A stretch of DNA of 64,000 nucleotides from Gari tellinella (GCA_922989275.2 OV277858.1:1178001-1242000), one strand, 5' to 3'. Shown: positions 11,961-23,659, numbered from the stretch's first letter. Notes: generated by a model not told the origin, from the letters alone. Translations and numbers: made by a program.

Positions 11961-12704
11961 ATGTCGGCAGATGAAAAGATGTTAGAGTTTTTGGAAACGT
12001 TAGGTGTCCCGCCTATGAAGAGTGCGGAGGAACTTAAAACATACATCAAGGAATTCGGGAAAGGACATGGTGATCCTTCAGAGCCGGTTAAGGCTAAGGT
12101 CAAGACACAGTTGAATAACCCAAGAATTTCAATATTCTTTGGTGAGGAAGGCAAAGGAGAAGTATCTTACCAAACCTGGGCGTATGAGGTGAAGTGTTTA
12201 AAGGAGGAAAAGATTTACCCAAATGAGATTTTACTCCAGTCCATAAGACGTTCACTCAGGGGTCATGCAGCTGACCAGCTTAGATATATAGGAGTGAAGC
12301 CAACCATTGAGGACATATCGGAGAATTTTGAAAGCACATATGGCATGGTGGAAACAGCTGAGTCAATACTGAAGAAGTTTTATGCTTGTAGACAGGCATC
12401 TGATGAGACAGTATTGAATTATTGTATCCGTTTAGAGGATATCCATGCTAAGGCCATTGAGATGAAAGTCTTGCATGAAGTTGATGGGATGTTGATGAGA
12501 GTTTTCTATAGAGGACTTACCCCACAACTTAAACATCTGGCAGGTTATAAATTAGAAACCATTAAGGATTATAGAACTTTCAAAAGGGAAGTTAGACAGA
12601 TGGAAAGCGAGCTTGAGGATGATAAGGATAGAGAGTCAAAGGAGGTGAAGACTAGATGCCAAGCTGTAAATAGAAAGGAGGAGAAAGACCTTAGCAATAT
12701 GTAA
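11961..12704 (+). CDS. gag: Gag-like capsid protein of the LTR retrotransposon
   Basis: A 247-codon open frame starting ATGTCGGCAGATG. The central part (about residues 50-200) has the retrotransposon Gag capsid pattern, FFGEEGKGEVSYQTWAYEVK, followed by helices with RRSLRGHAADQL, YGMVETAESIL and FYRGLTPQLK. This resembles Ty3-type and PNMA-like capsids. The C-terminus is rich in charged residues and ends just before the pol frame, without a CCHC zinc knuckle; the knuckle was probably lost in the internal deletion that joins gag to integrase. The frame is intact, so a capsid-like protein could still be made. The role (assembly of virus-like particles around element RNA) is inferred from the family. 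Confidence 0.85.
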   Translation: MSADEKMLEFLETLGVPPMKSAEELKTYIKEFGKGHGDPSEPVKAKVKTQLNNPRISIFFGEEGKGEVSYQTWAYEVKCLKEEKIYPNEILLQSIRRSLRGHAADQLRYIGVKPTIEDISENFESTYGMVETAESILKKFYACRQASDETVLNYCIRLEDIHAKAIEMKVLHEVDGMLMRVFYRGLTPQLKHLAGYKLETIKDYRTFKREVRQMESELEDDKDRESKEVKTRCQAVNRKEEKDLSNM

Positions 12705-12705
12705 T

Positions 12706-14505
12706 ACCATTCACGTAACACCTTTTATTGAGGTACTACCCAACAACGGTATAAATGTAGTTGAGGCGACAGATAGTCCGGGTCAGGAGAAACATCAAAC
12801 CATGAGAAGACATTTCAGCAACTTAAAAATGATTAGGGGTTTATTACATAGAACAGTTCAGGAGAATAAAAAGGATTTGAATCAACTACTACTACCAGAA
12901 GTTTACCACACGCAAGTATTACAGGGTTTACATAATGATGTCGGCCACCCAGAGAAAGACCGCACAGGATCATTGATAAAAGAGCGATTCTACTGGCCAG
13001 GATACATTAGTGACATAGAGAAATTGGTACAGAAATGCGACAGATGTCGTCGAAGGAAGTATAATGTTGCAAGAGCGCCAATGGTCAGCATTGAATCTAG
13101 TTACCCGTTAGAGAGGGTTTGCATGGATTTTCTGACTGTAGACCCATGTCAAGGGAATATAGAGAATATATTGGTTATAACGGATCATTATACCAAATTT
13201 TCAGTCGCTATACCAACAAGAAATCAAACTGCAAAGACTACAGCAGAGGCTTTACTTCATAATTTCTTTTTGCCATATGGAATACCTTCAAAACTTCATT
13301 CAGACCAGGGAAGAAACTTTGAGTCAGATTTGATGAAAGAACTTTGTAATTTAATGGACGTAAAGAAAACCAGAACAACCATTTACCACCCAATGTGTAA
13401 TGGACAGGCAGAAAGATTTAATAGGACCTTATTAGATATGTTGGGCACATTAGACCAAGAAAGGAAAAGAAACTAGAAGAAATACCTACCATCACTTGTA
13501 TACGCCTACAATGCCACTACACATGAGTCGACTGGTTTTACTCCGTTTGAGTTGATGTTCGGTAGAAAGGCCAGCTTACCAATAGATTCGATATTTCAAC
13601 TTGAAAACAGACAAGATACTATTACATCAGATTACGTGAAGGACCTGAAGGAAAGATTAGAAACTTCACATGAGATAGCCAATAAATCTCTGAGAAAGGC
13701 CAGACAGAAACAGAAAACACAATTTGATAAGAAGGCTAAAGCGACAGAGTTAAGTGTAGGAGATTCTGTTCTGGTGAAGATATTGGCCTATCAAGGAAAG
13801 CACAAAATTGCTGACAAATTTGAGAAAGTCGTTTATAAGGTGGTAAGTCAGCCAAATATAGAGATACCCGTTTTTGTGGTGAAATCAGAGAGTGGTACGG
13901 AAAAGACATTACACAGAAACAATTTGCTTCTTATAGAGGCTTTAGATTTGGAGGAAAGTGTAGTTATTGACAAGTCAGATAGTAGTAAGAAAGATCATCC
14001 AGTGCCAGCACCTAGGAAAAAGAAAACTTAGAATAAAGAGGTAAGTAAAGAGGTAAGTAAAAATACTGTTAGAAGTAGACAAACTGTTGTAGAGAACAGT
14101 GATAGTGAAGATGATATAGTTCTCACATATACGTGCGAGTCTGAAAGACCGGCCGGTCCTGCAGAGAAGAAAGAAACTGTGAAAGATAAGATTGAAGAGG
14201 AAGCTGAGATTGAAGAGGAAGTAGTTACTGATGATACAGAGACGCAATCCACAGAAACAGAATAAGAGGAGGAGAGTGAAGGTTCAGAAGATATAGCAAG
14301 TGGTGATTTGGCTGCACTGTTTGAGGAACCACCGCCACCGAAACCACCACCAAGAAAATCTACACGAACAAAGAAGAAACCAGATTTGTATGGCAATGTT
14401 GTCAGTAAGCAACAGACAGTCCACGACAGAAGTGCAAAGCTGGAGAGATTATTGAAGGATCAGGCTTCATTAACCGCCAGACTTTTGGATACAGTTCTTA
14501 GTTAA
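12706..14505 (+). pseudogene. pol: Pol remnant: integrase and C-terminal tail, three stops
   Basis: One reading frame (+1 relative to gag) runs from about 12706 to 14505, broken by TAG at 13474, TAG at 14029 and TAA at 14263. Counting from the Met at 12802, the zinc-binding domain has H44, H49, C79 and C82. The catalytic core has D109 (MDF), D168 (HSDQG) and E204 (GQAERF), a D-D-35-E arrangement. Next come a GPY/F-like module (VLVKILAYQGKHKIADKF), a long acidic segment and a PPPPKPPPRKSTRTKKK tail. Protease, RT and RNase H are absent, so the copy cannot move without help. The first stop replaces the residue after RKRN, so the break falls just after the catalytic core. Confidence 0.9.
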
Positions 14506-15340
14506 CTGTACTTCTGTATTTAATTTTTTTAAACAGTGAATATTTTCAGTTTTTCATAGGTGTATACATTTGAAGCTATAGTTCGGTTCATTATGTATGT
14601 ATCTTAAGGTATTTTAACTTCATTTTATTTATCCAAGTATATTTGTTCTAGGCTTAGATATGTAAAAGCTTATGAATTATTTGTCAATTTGTGTTATTGA
14701 AATAAAGCAGTGACATAGTGACATGTTTGCTCTTAGAGTTTTCTTTAATTCATTGTTTGCAGTCAGGGTTTTGATTGCCTAAGTAGCTAACTATAATATT
14801 ACATAGTAGAGTTGTTTTTTTCCATTGGTAATTCCAATGCTTGAAAGAATAATCAAACTAAAGATAGTTTATAGAGTATTCTAATATCATTTTAATACAA
14901 TGTATATGTATTTGGTTATACTTACAGGGACTGTATACTTTTGAAGCAGGGGAGGAGAGTATTAGATGTTGTTATAATGAATAAGAATAATTCATAATGC
15001 AATTTTCTTTTCAGATATGGATATAGTTCTGAAGAAGCATAGTTTACTTAGTAAAATTTAGCTTATTTTATAGCTGAACATGAAATGTGTTCAGATTAAT
15101 GACATTTTTGTCTTGCAGGTTTTCAAAGTATATGAAATTTGATATTCTGATTCATGTTATGATGAAACTTGATATAGAATGTTTTATAAGGAAGTTTATA
15201 AGTGTTTATTCTTGTTGGATATGTTTTTTCTATTTCCGGTGTGTTTGATGAAATGGTTGTTTGATATGGAGTGTTTGATTGGTTGTTATTTTTGTAAGGA
15301 GATTCAGTGGTAGTTTGGTATTTAAGTCGAGACGACTTTC

Positions 15341-15354
15341 AGGAAGAGGGGGAG
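15341..15354 (+). other. Polypurine tract
   Basis: AGGAAGAGGGGGAG lies immediately before the 3' LTR, the usual position of the plus-strand primer. Confidence 0.8.
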
Positions 15355-15356
15355 TG

Positions 15357-17290
15357 TGTGACTATTGGTAAATTCATTATTCGGGACCGTTTTCGGGAGT
15401 TTGTTCGGTCCGTGTTTTAGCTTTGCTATTTGGTGACGTTTGTTCCGGGAGTTATTTCCAATTCATTCTGGCAGCAGTATTCGACGAAGAAAGATCTAGT
15501 TTTTACAATTCTAAACTTTAATTTACTTAAATATTAGGTTTAGTAGTTCGAGGAATAGTTTGGTAAGCTGTCTATTGTCTTCATTGGTTGATTATTTCAA
15601 CGGGTGCATTGGTTCTATTGATATTTCGGTGTAGGTTAGAGTTGACAGATTTTCGGCTTATTCGCGCCATTACCGTTTCGCGCCTTTTCTCTTCGTCCTT
15701 AAATTCTTTAAATTCCTTTCGACTGTCAAAGACAATAACTATATTTGCTTATGTCAAACCAGCATGCTAATTAAACCATTTGTTACAGTTCACAACACAA
15801 AACACATAGAGAGAGAGACCTGGAGTGGAAGTTCACTATACCATATATTTTGGTGAGTTATAAATGTATTGTCAATGTACCATTGTTTTATATGTCTATG
15901 TTAATTTGCTCAGCATTGCTTTAAGGTTGAGACATTCATTAGCATTATTATAAGTTTAAATAGGATGGATAGGCATATAATTTATGTTTATAAGTAACCG
16001 TTTATAGCACAGGGCCCCGACACGATTAATTTTTAGGGGAAAAAATTGTCAGAAAGTATATATAGAGACAAGGGATACAACTGATTTTCAGTATATTCTC
16101 ACCCCATCTCGACAAACCGGGCATATCATGAATAAATATTGATGAAACGACACCCTTTTTGCATTTCTGTCTAGCTAATATGATACCCTTCCATAAAAAC
16201 ATAACATAAAACCAACTGTAAGCATAAAATTTTAACAGTAACTGCGTCCACTCATTGAAATCACCGATTTTCGGAAAACGGGACAGGTGTTCGTTCATAG
16301 CCAACACAGCATTAGACACCTCTGTACGCTTGTTTAGGCGGTATTTTCGAGCATTACAGTAATACAGTTCCATAGATATCAATTTTGACACATATAAAAG
16401 CTGATTTGTACTCAAATCATTGCCATACCATCAACAAATTAGCATGTTTTCATCGGCAGTAAAGTTATTCTTGTACATGTAAGCTTTTTTGGTACGGCAA
16501 TGATTTAAGAAGAAATCAGCTTTGATCGGTGTCAAAAATGTATATCTATGCAACTGCATGACTGTCATGTTCGATATTACCGCCTAAACAAGCGTGCAGT
16601 AGTAGCCAATGACTGTAATGCTCGAAAATACCACATAAACAAGCGTACAGTAGTGGCCAATGCTGTGTTAGCTATGAACGAACACCTGTCCCGTTTTCCG
16701 AAAATCGATGATTTCAGTGAGTGGACGCAGTTACTGTTAAAATTGCATGCTTACAGTTGTTTTTATGTTATGTTTTTATGGAAGGGTATCATATTAGCTA
16801 GACAGAAATGCAAAAAGGGTGTCGTTTCATCAATATTTATTCATGATATGCCCGGTTTTGTCGAGGTGGGGTGAGAATATACTGACAATCAGTTGTATCC
16901 CTTGTCTCTATATATACTTTCTGACGATTTTTTTCTCTCAAAAAGCAATCGTGTCGCGGCCCTGTGGTTTATAGTATAACACTGATAAGCATTGTAAAGG
17001 TAGCTGGACGCTCGGCATCCAGCTATGGTTACAATGTGGAGAGTGGAGAACATTTTAAATGTTAATAGAAGTCATAAAGTTACGTGTATAGGCAACATTG
17101 TTGTCGGGACCCATGTTTGAATATTATTTACGTATGTCGTTTCAGAACTGACTGAATACCTTAGGATCTTTGGTTCGGAGCAACCGTATGATATTTTTGT
17201 GCTATGGTATTGGTAATGTAACCGTGAGAGAAATAAAGATAAACTACACTCTTTGGCCAAGTATTTATTGATCTACCCAAGGAGTTTACA
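15357..17290 (+). repeat. 3' long terminal repeat, carrying an insertion
   Basis: Same ends as the 5' LTR. Beyond the 959-bp insertion at 16008-16966 and its 8-bp target duplication, it has an 11-bp extra stretch (CTTTAAGGTTG near 15920) and about seven substitutions. AATAAA is at 17232-17237. Confidence 0.92.
16008..16966. mobile_element. Foldback hAT-like element inside the 3' LTR (959 bp)
   Basis: Flanked by a perfect 8-bp duplication GTTTATAG (16000-16007 and 16967-16974); the 5' LTR shows the empty site with one copy. Termini are CACAGGGCC and GGCCCTGTG. The element is mostly two inverted arms of about 360 bp (16008-16367 and 16610-16966) with a few percent divergence. The loop holds a 51-bp tandem duplication (about 16560-16660). 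An 8-bp duplication with CA.GG ends suits hAT; no transposase domain was recognised. Similar open frames on opposite strands exist only because the arms are copies. Confidence 0.88.
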
Positions 17291-19642
17291 TGTATATATG
17301 GTAATAAAACATGGATACCATAAACAATATGCTGCGGTATTAGAATACCACCACTTTTTCAATACTAATACTGTTCTCACATGAACTTGTGTTTTTAAGA
17401 TTTTTCAACTGCTTCCAGAACAATTTGGAATTATTTACATTATCATTTAATTTATCTAAAACATGTTTGTCATATATTACATGCTTGTTTTTACACGTAT
17501 CCCTATATTTATTTCGTTTCTCTACATGATTGTTCTAATTATCTATATTTCGGTAGGACCGATACTTACGAAGTGCTTTTCTTGCTTCTACATGTGCTGA
17601 TTTACACTCTGCATCATACCAAGTATTAAAGTTTTTTCTCCTAGTAATTCTTGTGTGTTTGGCATACATAAAATGTTCACTTGTTTTAACAATTGCTTTT
17701 TCAAGCACATCAACAATAATATTTATATCCTCATGATTTAATAACATGTGTTCAATGTTATCGAAATCTCCATTAGAAACACCACTCGCAAGTGTAGAAA
17801 TGTAGTCTCTTTTTGTGCCATCGTGCAGATTAAAACCGTTACGCTCGTTTACTTGGAAGTATGTGACAATGGGTGTTTTTACTTGGAATAAAAGTGTAAT
17901 GGGCATATGAGAGCTTTCAACTCGGTTGAGAACTTCAAAGTCATAAGCAACGTCCATTAGGGGCTGAGAAGCAACAAAAAAAAATCTATAGTGCTCTGAC
18001 CAGTTTGACTAATATAAGTAAAATGATTGTCTTTACAGCCAATAATTCCTTTTGATACTCGTCCATGTGCAATACTACATGAAAATGCTTTACAAAAATT
18101 CAACAACTGTCTACCAAAACTATTTACAACTGTGTCACAAGTAATTATTTTCGTATTATTCACGTTACCTAATATATAAAAAACGCCGTGCATTTCAGGG
18201 ACATCTTCACACACAATAAAGTCAGGTCTCCACAAAGTGAAAGTTCATAATCAAGTAAATTGTTATGTATAAGCAAATTTTCTAACTGTTCAAAACCTGA
18301 TTCAGTTGTAGTGTCATAAAAAGGCAAATTAACTTGTGGGATGTACATTTAAATGAGTGAAATATCATTACTAGCATGACACACTGATTTACCTATTAAT
18401 AAACATATGAGGGGTGTTCAAATAGTTTTGATACTGGATCAATAACTTCAATATAATGAGTGCAAAATGCATGTGTACATATCATTGTAAAGAGCAATTA
18501 TTCGTCTACACGATGGTATAATGCACGATAAGATCACATAACTCGATGAGTTATAACATGAACCTAAATGACCCCTACTCGAGGACACTGGCACATAGCA
18601 CTTTTCAGACATTACTTTTTGACGTAATAACTTCTTCAATATTACAACTTCCAGATTCGTTTTGGAAATATATCAGTATATGTTTAAATTTTAATGTTAA
18701 TTAAATTGTATTTCTATTGAAAGGGTTAACTGTCTAAAATCTCATGTTTTCAAAATCAACATTTCGTATTTTGCTAATGACGAAAGTGGACATGTTTTTT
18801 CGAACGCTATGAAAATGTTCTAGATCAGTATATCTCCATATTGATTTAAAACATGAAACCATTTTTCAATGACTTCAATTAAAGCCTGGTTTAATAATAA
18901 AAAAAGAGTGTGTAGTTTCTCTAACTACTTTTGTACATATCAGGATATCATTGTTTTATCCTATTTTCAGTACGTGTTTGAAATTAGTTCTATTTTATTT
19001 TATTTTATTTAATAATAACAATTTAAACTGTCTAGTGTTTGCATAATTGTCTAATGGTATTTGACAGACACTTTCATAAACGTATTCAAAATAATAAAGT
19101 CGTAATAATAATAATAATAGTAGCAAATTGTGTTTAGAAAATTAACTCAAATATAAACAAGAAAGGTCCAGTGTCCTCGAGGAGGGGTCATTTAGGTTCA
19201 TGTTGTGGCTGATCGAGTAATTTGATCTTATCGTGTATGATATCACCGTGTTGGCAAGTAATGGATCTTTAAACTGATATATCATACGTGCATTTTGCAC
19301 GTATAATAATAAAGTTATTGATCTAGTATCAGAACTTTTTGAACTACACTCGTATCCCAAATTCAAATTCAGGACAGATACGCTTTACCAATTTCCCTAT
19401 ACATGTTTTGATATATACCCCACCCATATGTCTCCCACCACGATTCGACTTTTTAGCATTACAAACAAACTTATCATAATTTTCGAAATCTGAGTCGCTG
19501 CATTCACAAAGCTTAGTATCCCATGTTTTCTGGAAAGTAATTATATCATACACCTTTAGGAAATCAAATATTTCAAATTTCCTTAGTTTTGAATAAATAC
19601 CTTCAATGTTCCATGATAGGATATAAAGGAAGTGTGATTGGC
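17291..19642 (-). pseudogene. LINE ORF2, endonuclease and linker (5' half)
   Basis: Minus strand from about 19642. ILSWNIEG opens the endonuclease, followed by DIITFQKTW, where the family normally has the catalytic glutamate (QETW), here lysine, then KSNRGGRHMGGVYIK. After the mariner-type insertion the frame continues as GICLLIGKS with a QVNLPFYDTT-like stretch. A CGD motif (normally GDFNAR) is frameshifted near 18225; 18235-17957 carries the domain end with STIDFF. 17957-17535 is the linker (SSHMPITLLF, RKALRKYR). Several stops and shifts show it is dead. Confidence 0.8.
18406..19354. mobile_element. Mariner-type foldback MITE with TA target duplication
   Basis: Inserted in the LINE endonuclease frame: excising it with one TA restores the reading from FEFGI to CLLIG. 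Ends are TATGAGGGGTGTTCAAATAG and, reverse complemented, TACGAGTGTAGTTCAAAAAG. The inverted repeats extend about 190 bp inward (18406-18600 against 19165-19354; both contain CCTCTACTCGAGGACACTGG-like sequence in opposite orientation). A related half-copy lies at 45661-46124. No intact transposase frame was seen. Confidence 0.82.
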
Positions 19643-19655
19643 TTTGACCTACCCA

Positions 19656-20276
19656 CTATGCATTTGCTGCTGTGGCAGCAGCATAAGATGGTACTGCAGC
19701 GCCAGCTACTTCAATTTCAGTGTTTCTAGGTCCGTTATTAGTATTACCTCTGCGAGCTACCGGCACAAACACCCTCTGCCTATTTCTATTAGCACTAGCA
19801 TTATCACGCTTTGGATAAGTAATTAAATCACCGCCTTTAAAATAACCATTCAGACCCTGATGACCAAACTCTTTTAGCTTTTGGCGCTGCATGTAGGACA
19901 GATCATTCGAAATTCTTATACCCTCTCGCCTGAGTCGGTCTCTGACGCCAGACAGTTTAAATTTGTTATCTTCAGCTTTGTATTTCACAATGACTAATCT
20001 TGGCTTATCGCCCTTTTTACCAACACGTATAGCACTTTCAATTGATTCACTACCTAGCGGTCTATCTTCGCCTAGTTTAGAAAATACCTTTGAAGTATTA
20101 ACTGATTCAAGACTTGCAGCGTCACCCTCATCTTCTGGTAGACCAAACACACGCAACGAGTTTTTCAACCTTTCTGATTCTGTAATATATGCTTGCCGCT
20201 CAAGTCTGTCAATAGCGTCACGATACAGCTCATCACGATATGAAATACTACCAACATCTTTAATGTTTGAGTTCAA
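19656..20276 (-). pseudogene. LINE ORF1 protein, C-terminal part (L1 ORF1p-like)
   Basis: An open 206-codon frame on the minus strand. It begins with a helical stretch (RDELYRDAIDRLERQ), then SLRVFGLPEDEG, AIRVGKKGDKPRLVIVKY, KLSGVRDRLRREGIRISND and MQRQKLKEFG. This order (coiled coil, RRM-like core, basic C-terminal domain) matches ORF1 RNA-binding proteins of LINEs, which coat the element RNA. A Ser/Ala/Asn-rich tail ends at 19656. The upstream part lies in another frame (20839-20399), so ORF1 is broken between them (about 20277-20398). Confidence 0.75.
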
Positions 20277-20398
20277 TATTCAAGTTCGTGCACCCGTGCT
20301 TCAACATTTGATATGAAATTTTTGTATCTGTACCTGATTATTTCCAAGACTGGTGATGTTAACTTTAATTGAGGACAACTCACCCTTTGTGTTTCAAG

Positions 20399-20839
20399 TC
20401 AGACTTCATTTGGTTCATTTTTGACGTCTTTGATAGCGTCCAATAAAAGATTAGTATCATCAGGGGGCACAGGGTTAAGTTCCACATCAGCTGAGAATAG
20501 CAGCCGACGACTACTGTAAGATGCATATGGATTACTCGGCAAACTGCATATTAAGGGAAATGGCACAGTTCCTCTGGGTAAAAACGCATTGACATTGTCG
20601 CATACTGGATTGTGTAACGTAGCATAGCTAGTAACTACTAGCTCATGGCAATGGAACAGAAAGAGAGTTGCTGAAGCAAAATCAAGGATAAGAAAACCAC
20701 ATGGAATGCTACGAAAATGCACATCCGTCCCACGCTGATATGGTGTATATTTGTCCCATTTCATTGGTTTGAAGCGCGGTCTGCACTGCAAGTCAAACAA
20801 ACCAATTTTGACCATAAACTGTGTACTGCTAATACCCAT
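20399..20839 (-). pseudogene. LINE ORF1 N-terminal part with a degenerate 2A-like motif
   Basis: A 146-codon open frame on the minus strand. About two thirds along it reads RRLLFSADVELNPVPPDD. Ribosome-skipping 2A peptides have the core D(V/I)ExNPGP, and LINE ORFs in invertebrates are known to carry them. Here DVE.NP is kept, but the glycine in NPGP is valine and the preceding glycine is alanine, so skipping is not expected in this copy. The frame then changes before the coiled-coil part of ORF1. The first 110 residues match nothing I recognise. Confidence 0.65.
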
Positions 20840-20870
20840 CTTGTAGAGATCGTGTAGGGCTTGAATTGAT

Positions 20871-21336
20871 CAGATCGCACACTGTACCCCTTACACAGTA
20901 GTTATGTAGTTATTCGTGCGTATCCAATGTGTGGTTTACTATACCGATGACTGTTATCCACTATCGATCGATCTACATGTATACAGGTAAACAGGTATGA
21001 AGATAAACCTCAATATATTCAACTAATGATCTGCATGCGATTCATAGTAAAATTCACTGTCAATAAAATATTGGAATTTGAAGGAATTATACAAACTCTT
21101 TATAAATAAACTTGCATAGATTAAAATTTACCCGTCATGCATAGGTTTTCCTTATCAGATCTTCTGTTTACTTGCATCATTTAGTCATCTTAAAACTTCA
21201 AACTGCTTCAAATTGTAGATCCAAGTTTTAACGTTATCTAATATGACGCTTTGGCGCAATAACGTGGATTTGACATAGATTTCGGTTTGACGTCATTTAC
21301 GACATTCGATTAACAATAGTAACGGGAGACAGTATT
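20871..21336. other. No feature recognised
   Basis: AT-rich sequence between the LINE 5' side and the TTAA element. It may include LINE 5' UTR, but no repeat, ORF or structure was identified. Confidence 0.4.
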
Positions 21337-22027
21337 TTAACCCTCATCCGGACCTTGCAAAATCTCCGTTTTGAGACTGTTGGGGTCCATTGGACCACAT
21401 TGTGCATTTTGGTTATTTTTCAAAGTGAAGATAGGCATTTGTGACATAACTGATGCTGCATTATAAATTGGTGTTTTTTATGCTATATGGTAATGATAAA
21501 ACCGAAACGTTGCTCTCACTGTTACCATGACATCCAGTGACCATAGTAACACAAAAACTAAGGTTTTTGCTGTAAAATCGAATTTTATCTAATAACTTGT
21601 GCAGAAAATGTACAGATGGGGAAATGTGGACATATTTATGACTACATATACCTTTTGTTACATAAATAGTGTATCTTCTACCGAAACATGTAAATATTTT
21701 GAAGAAAATGATAAAAATATGGTTGGGGTCCAGTGGACCCCAGACAATATGTATGCATATTAATATGGGTTACTATACACCTTTTAACCACGACTGATTT
21801 AAAACTTTATTAGTGGACCATATCGTCACTTAAACGCCAAACGGGCTCACTAACAGTTTTCACAGTTTTGAGATATAGCCCTCTGAAGTTTAGAAGTGTC
21901 CTAAAAATCCACTTTTACATTTACAGACTAAATATTCCACACTCTTATAGTATATATGGATCTTTATTGGTCATATGAAAAGCATAAAAAATAAATACCA
22001 TTTAAAGAGATATTTTGATCATTTTGT

Positions 22028-22100
22028 TGATGAGCCCTTTTGGCATAGGATATTTGTAGATTTCAAGGTAGAATATTTACAGCCAAAAGGGCTCATCAGC
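22028..22100. repeat. Inverted pair of the GGGCTCATCA motif
   Basis: GATGAGCCCTTTTGGC and GCCAAAAGGGCTCATC face each other across about 37 bp, forming a strong stem inside the left half of the TTAA element. Single copies also occur in the right half (24972, 25142). Confidence 0.75.
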
Positions 22101-22487
22101 TTTTGTTTGTTTCTACTACTACAGGTAAAATGAATAAATAAGTGATTCAAAGCACTGACAAAGCAATATTAACCTTTAATTCAACAGTTTATCAACCTAC
22201 GAGTGTTAAGGGAAGTATTTTCTCAAAACTGTTTAGATATTAGACCCCCCCCCCCACCAAAAAAAAATAAAAAAAAAAATTACGGAAATAAAAAAGTATT
22301 CTATGTGTGTTCAGTTTCCTATTTCTCTTTAACTAACCACTAGACATACATGGGTTAAATATAAGTACATGGTCATTCATTTAACTGTCGTCTATACCAT
22401 CTAACTCTGTATCTGAGATGATAGATGGCCGTAAGTCAAAACGTTAAAATACCTCCAACTTCTTATTTTTCCATTTAATCACGTCTC

Positions 22488-22540
22488 GTGACATCTCTTT
22501 GGAATTGTCTTGAAAAAACGACTCCAAAGAGATGTCACAA
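22488..22540. repeat. Short hairpin
   Basis: GTGACATCTCTTTGGA and its exact complement TCCAAAGAGATGTCAC are separated by about 20 nt. It lies within the TTAA element. Purpose unknown. Confidence 0.7.
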
Positions 22541-23659
22541 GAGAGGATTAGCTGCAGAAATTAATAATTATTGAGAAATTTAGAATCTGACTTATGACAA
22601 CATTTGTCGTACGTCGTTTCGTAAGACGGGACCCTGATCTTTTGCTGCATTTATTAATGAATTTTTACATTACCAGAAACCAGTCAACACATGGACTTGT
22701 CCAGTTAAAATTGTGAAACGCGGTAAACAAAAGCATACAACTTATTAAACGTGTGGTTGTTTAATGTATGACAAAAGTAATGCAGAGGGCTCTGGGGCGT
22801 TTAGCATGTTCTTCTTTGATTTTCTAATTATGATTCTACATTAAGGAGCCATTTGCCTATAATTGTGTCAATATTGTATCGAATGACAGCAATACACATG
22901 GTTGACTGTGTATTGGCAGTTGCACCTCGCTAAATCGTACTTCAATTTGAATAGGTTTGAGGTTATTTTAAAGACAATTGGTTGTTTAATGCACACAGAG
23001 GGCAGTATAGAAAGCTCATTTGATACTTCCACTTGCGTTGAACAGCCACTCGTCTTATAGTCCCATAAATAAAAGCACTCTTTTGTATCCGTATAAATTG
23101 ACTGTGTACTAAAATGAATACTGAGTTAAGCATTCGGATTTACTTTTAACCTGCTTTATGGAACCATATGTCTCTATCACTAAAAGCTATGGAGAGAAAG
23201 GGGTTCTTCGGTGTATGGGTGGAACTTGAGGTCAAAATTTGAAGACAATGCGTTTATGGGTATGCAACAGATGATTTGGTTAGACCTGTTAATTATAAAC
23301 AGGACAAGCCTTCCTTTTAAATGGAATGCCATCACTACTGGAGGTACAAAATGTATTTGCAATCTTTTGTTTATTCTATCCTTATGAATTCTCAATCATA
23401 TTCAGATCTAGTTTGTATGTCATCAGGGTATTCTTTTAAAACTTTCAATACTTTAAGCTTGAGTCGGTTAACGTTATTCGCATTTACGTAAATATTGAAG
23501 TTATTATGACTTTTAAGATCAAGGAAAGAGTTAGATGTCATGTGAATAATTGTGTATGGTTTATGTCTACGGGCTATACGAATAACGTGAACGTATATCA
23601 GAAGTTGAGGTAAATTACCTTACTTGTTGTATAGATAGAAAAAGTAAAGACAGGGCAAG

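Larger units (their letters stand above)
7695..17290 (+). mobile_element. Ty3/Gypsy-like LTR retrotransposon, internally deleted
   Basis: Two long terminal repeats (TGTGACTATTGG to GGAGTTTACA) enclose a 6.7-kb interior with a 3.3-kb non-coding leader, gag, and a pol reduced to integrase. Domain order after gag (integrase last, D-D-35-E, then a basic and acidic tail) fits Ty3/Gypsy. The LTRs differ by only a handful of substitutions over 956 bp, apart from one 11-bp indel and a later insertion. It sits inside the LINE RT region. The flanks AGAGTAT and TGTATAT suggest a short GTAT-like target duplication, but the exact edge is ambiguous by one base. Confidence 0.9.
5843..20870 (-). mobile_element. 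APE-type LINE (minus strand) split by nested insertions
   Basis: One non-LTR element reads from about 20870 down to 5843: ORF1 (20839-19656), endonuclease (19642 downward), linker (to 17291), RT (7690-7000) and Cys-rich C-terminus (to 5848). It is interrupted by a mariner-type MITE (18406-19354) and by an LTR retrotransposon (7695-17290). Removing both rejoins the protein frames (FEFGI to CLLIGKS, and LLPYI to HILLLFNR). The 3' tail is a short GATTGATTG. The 5' boundary is not defined; about 20870 is an estimate. Confidence 0.8.

Noticed and set aside
14028..14396. Minus-strand Ser-rich ORF overlapping the pol tail
   Set aside because: Shadow of the acidic and proline-rich C-terminal pol frame on the plus strand.
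16026..16874. Two similar open frames on opposite strands in the foldback element, as a possible gene pair
   Set aside because: They are the two arms of one inverted repeat; differences are mainly replacement changes and no domain is recognisable.
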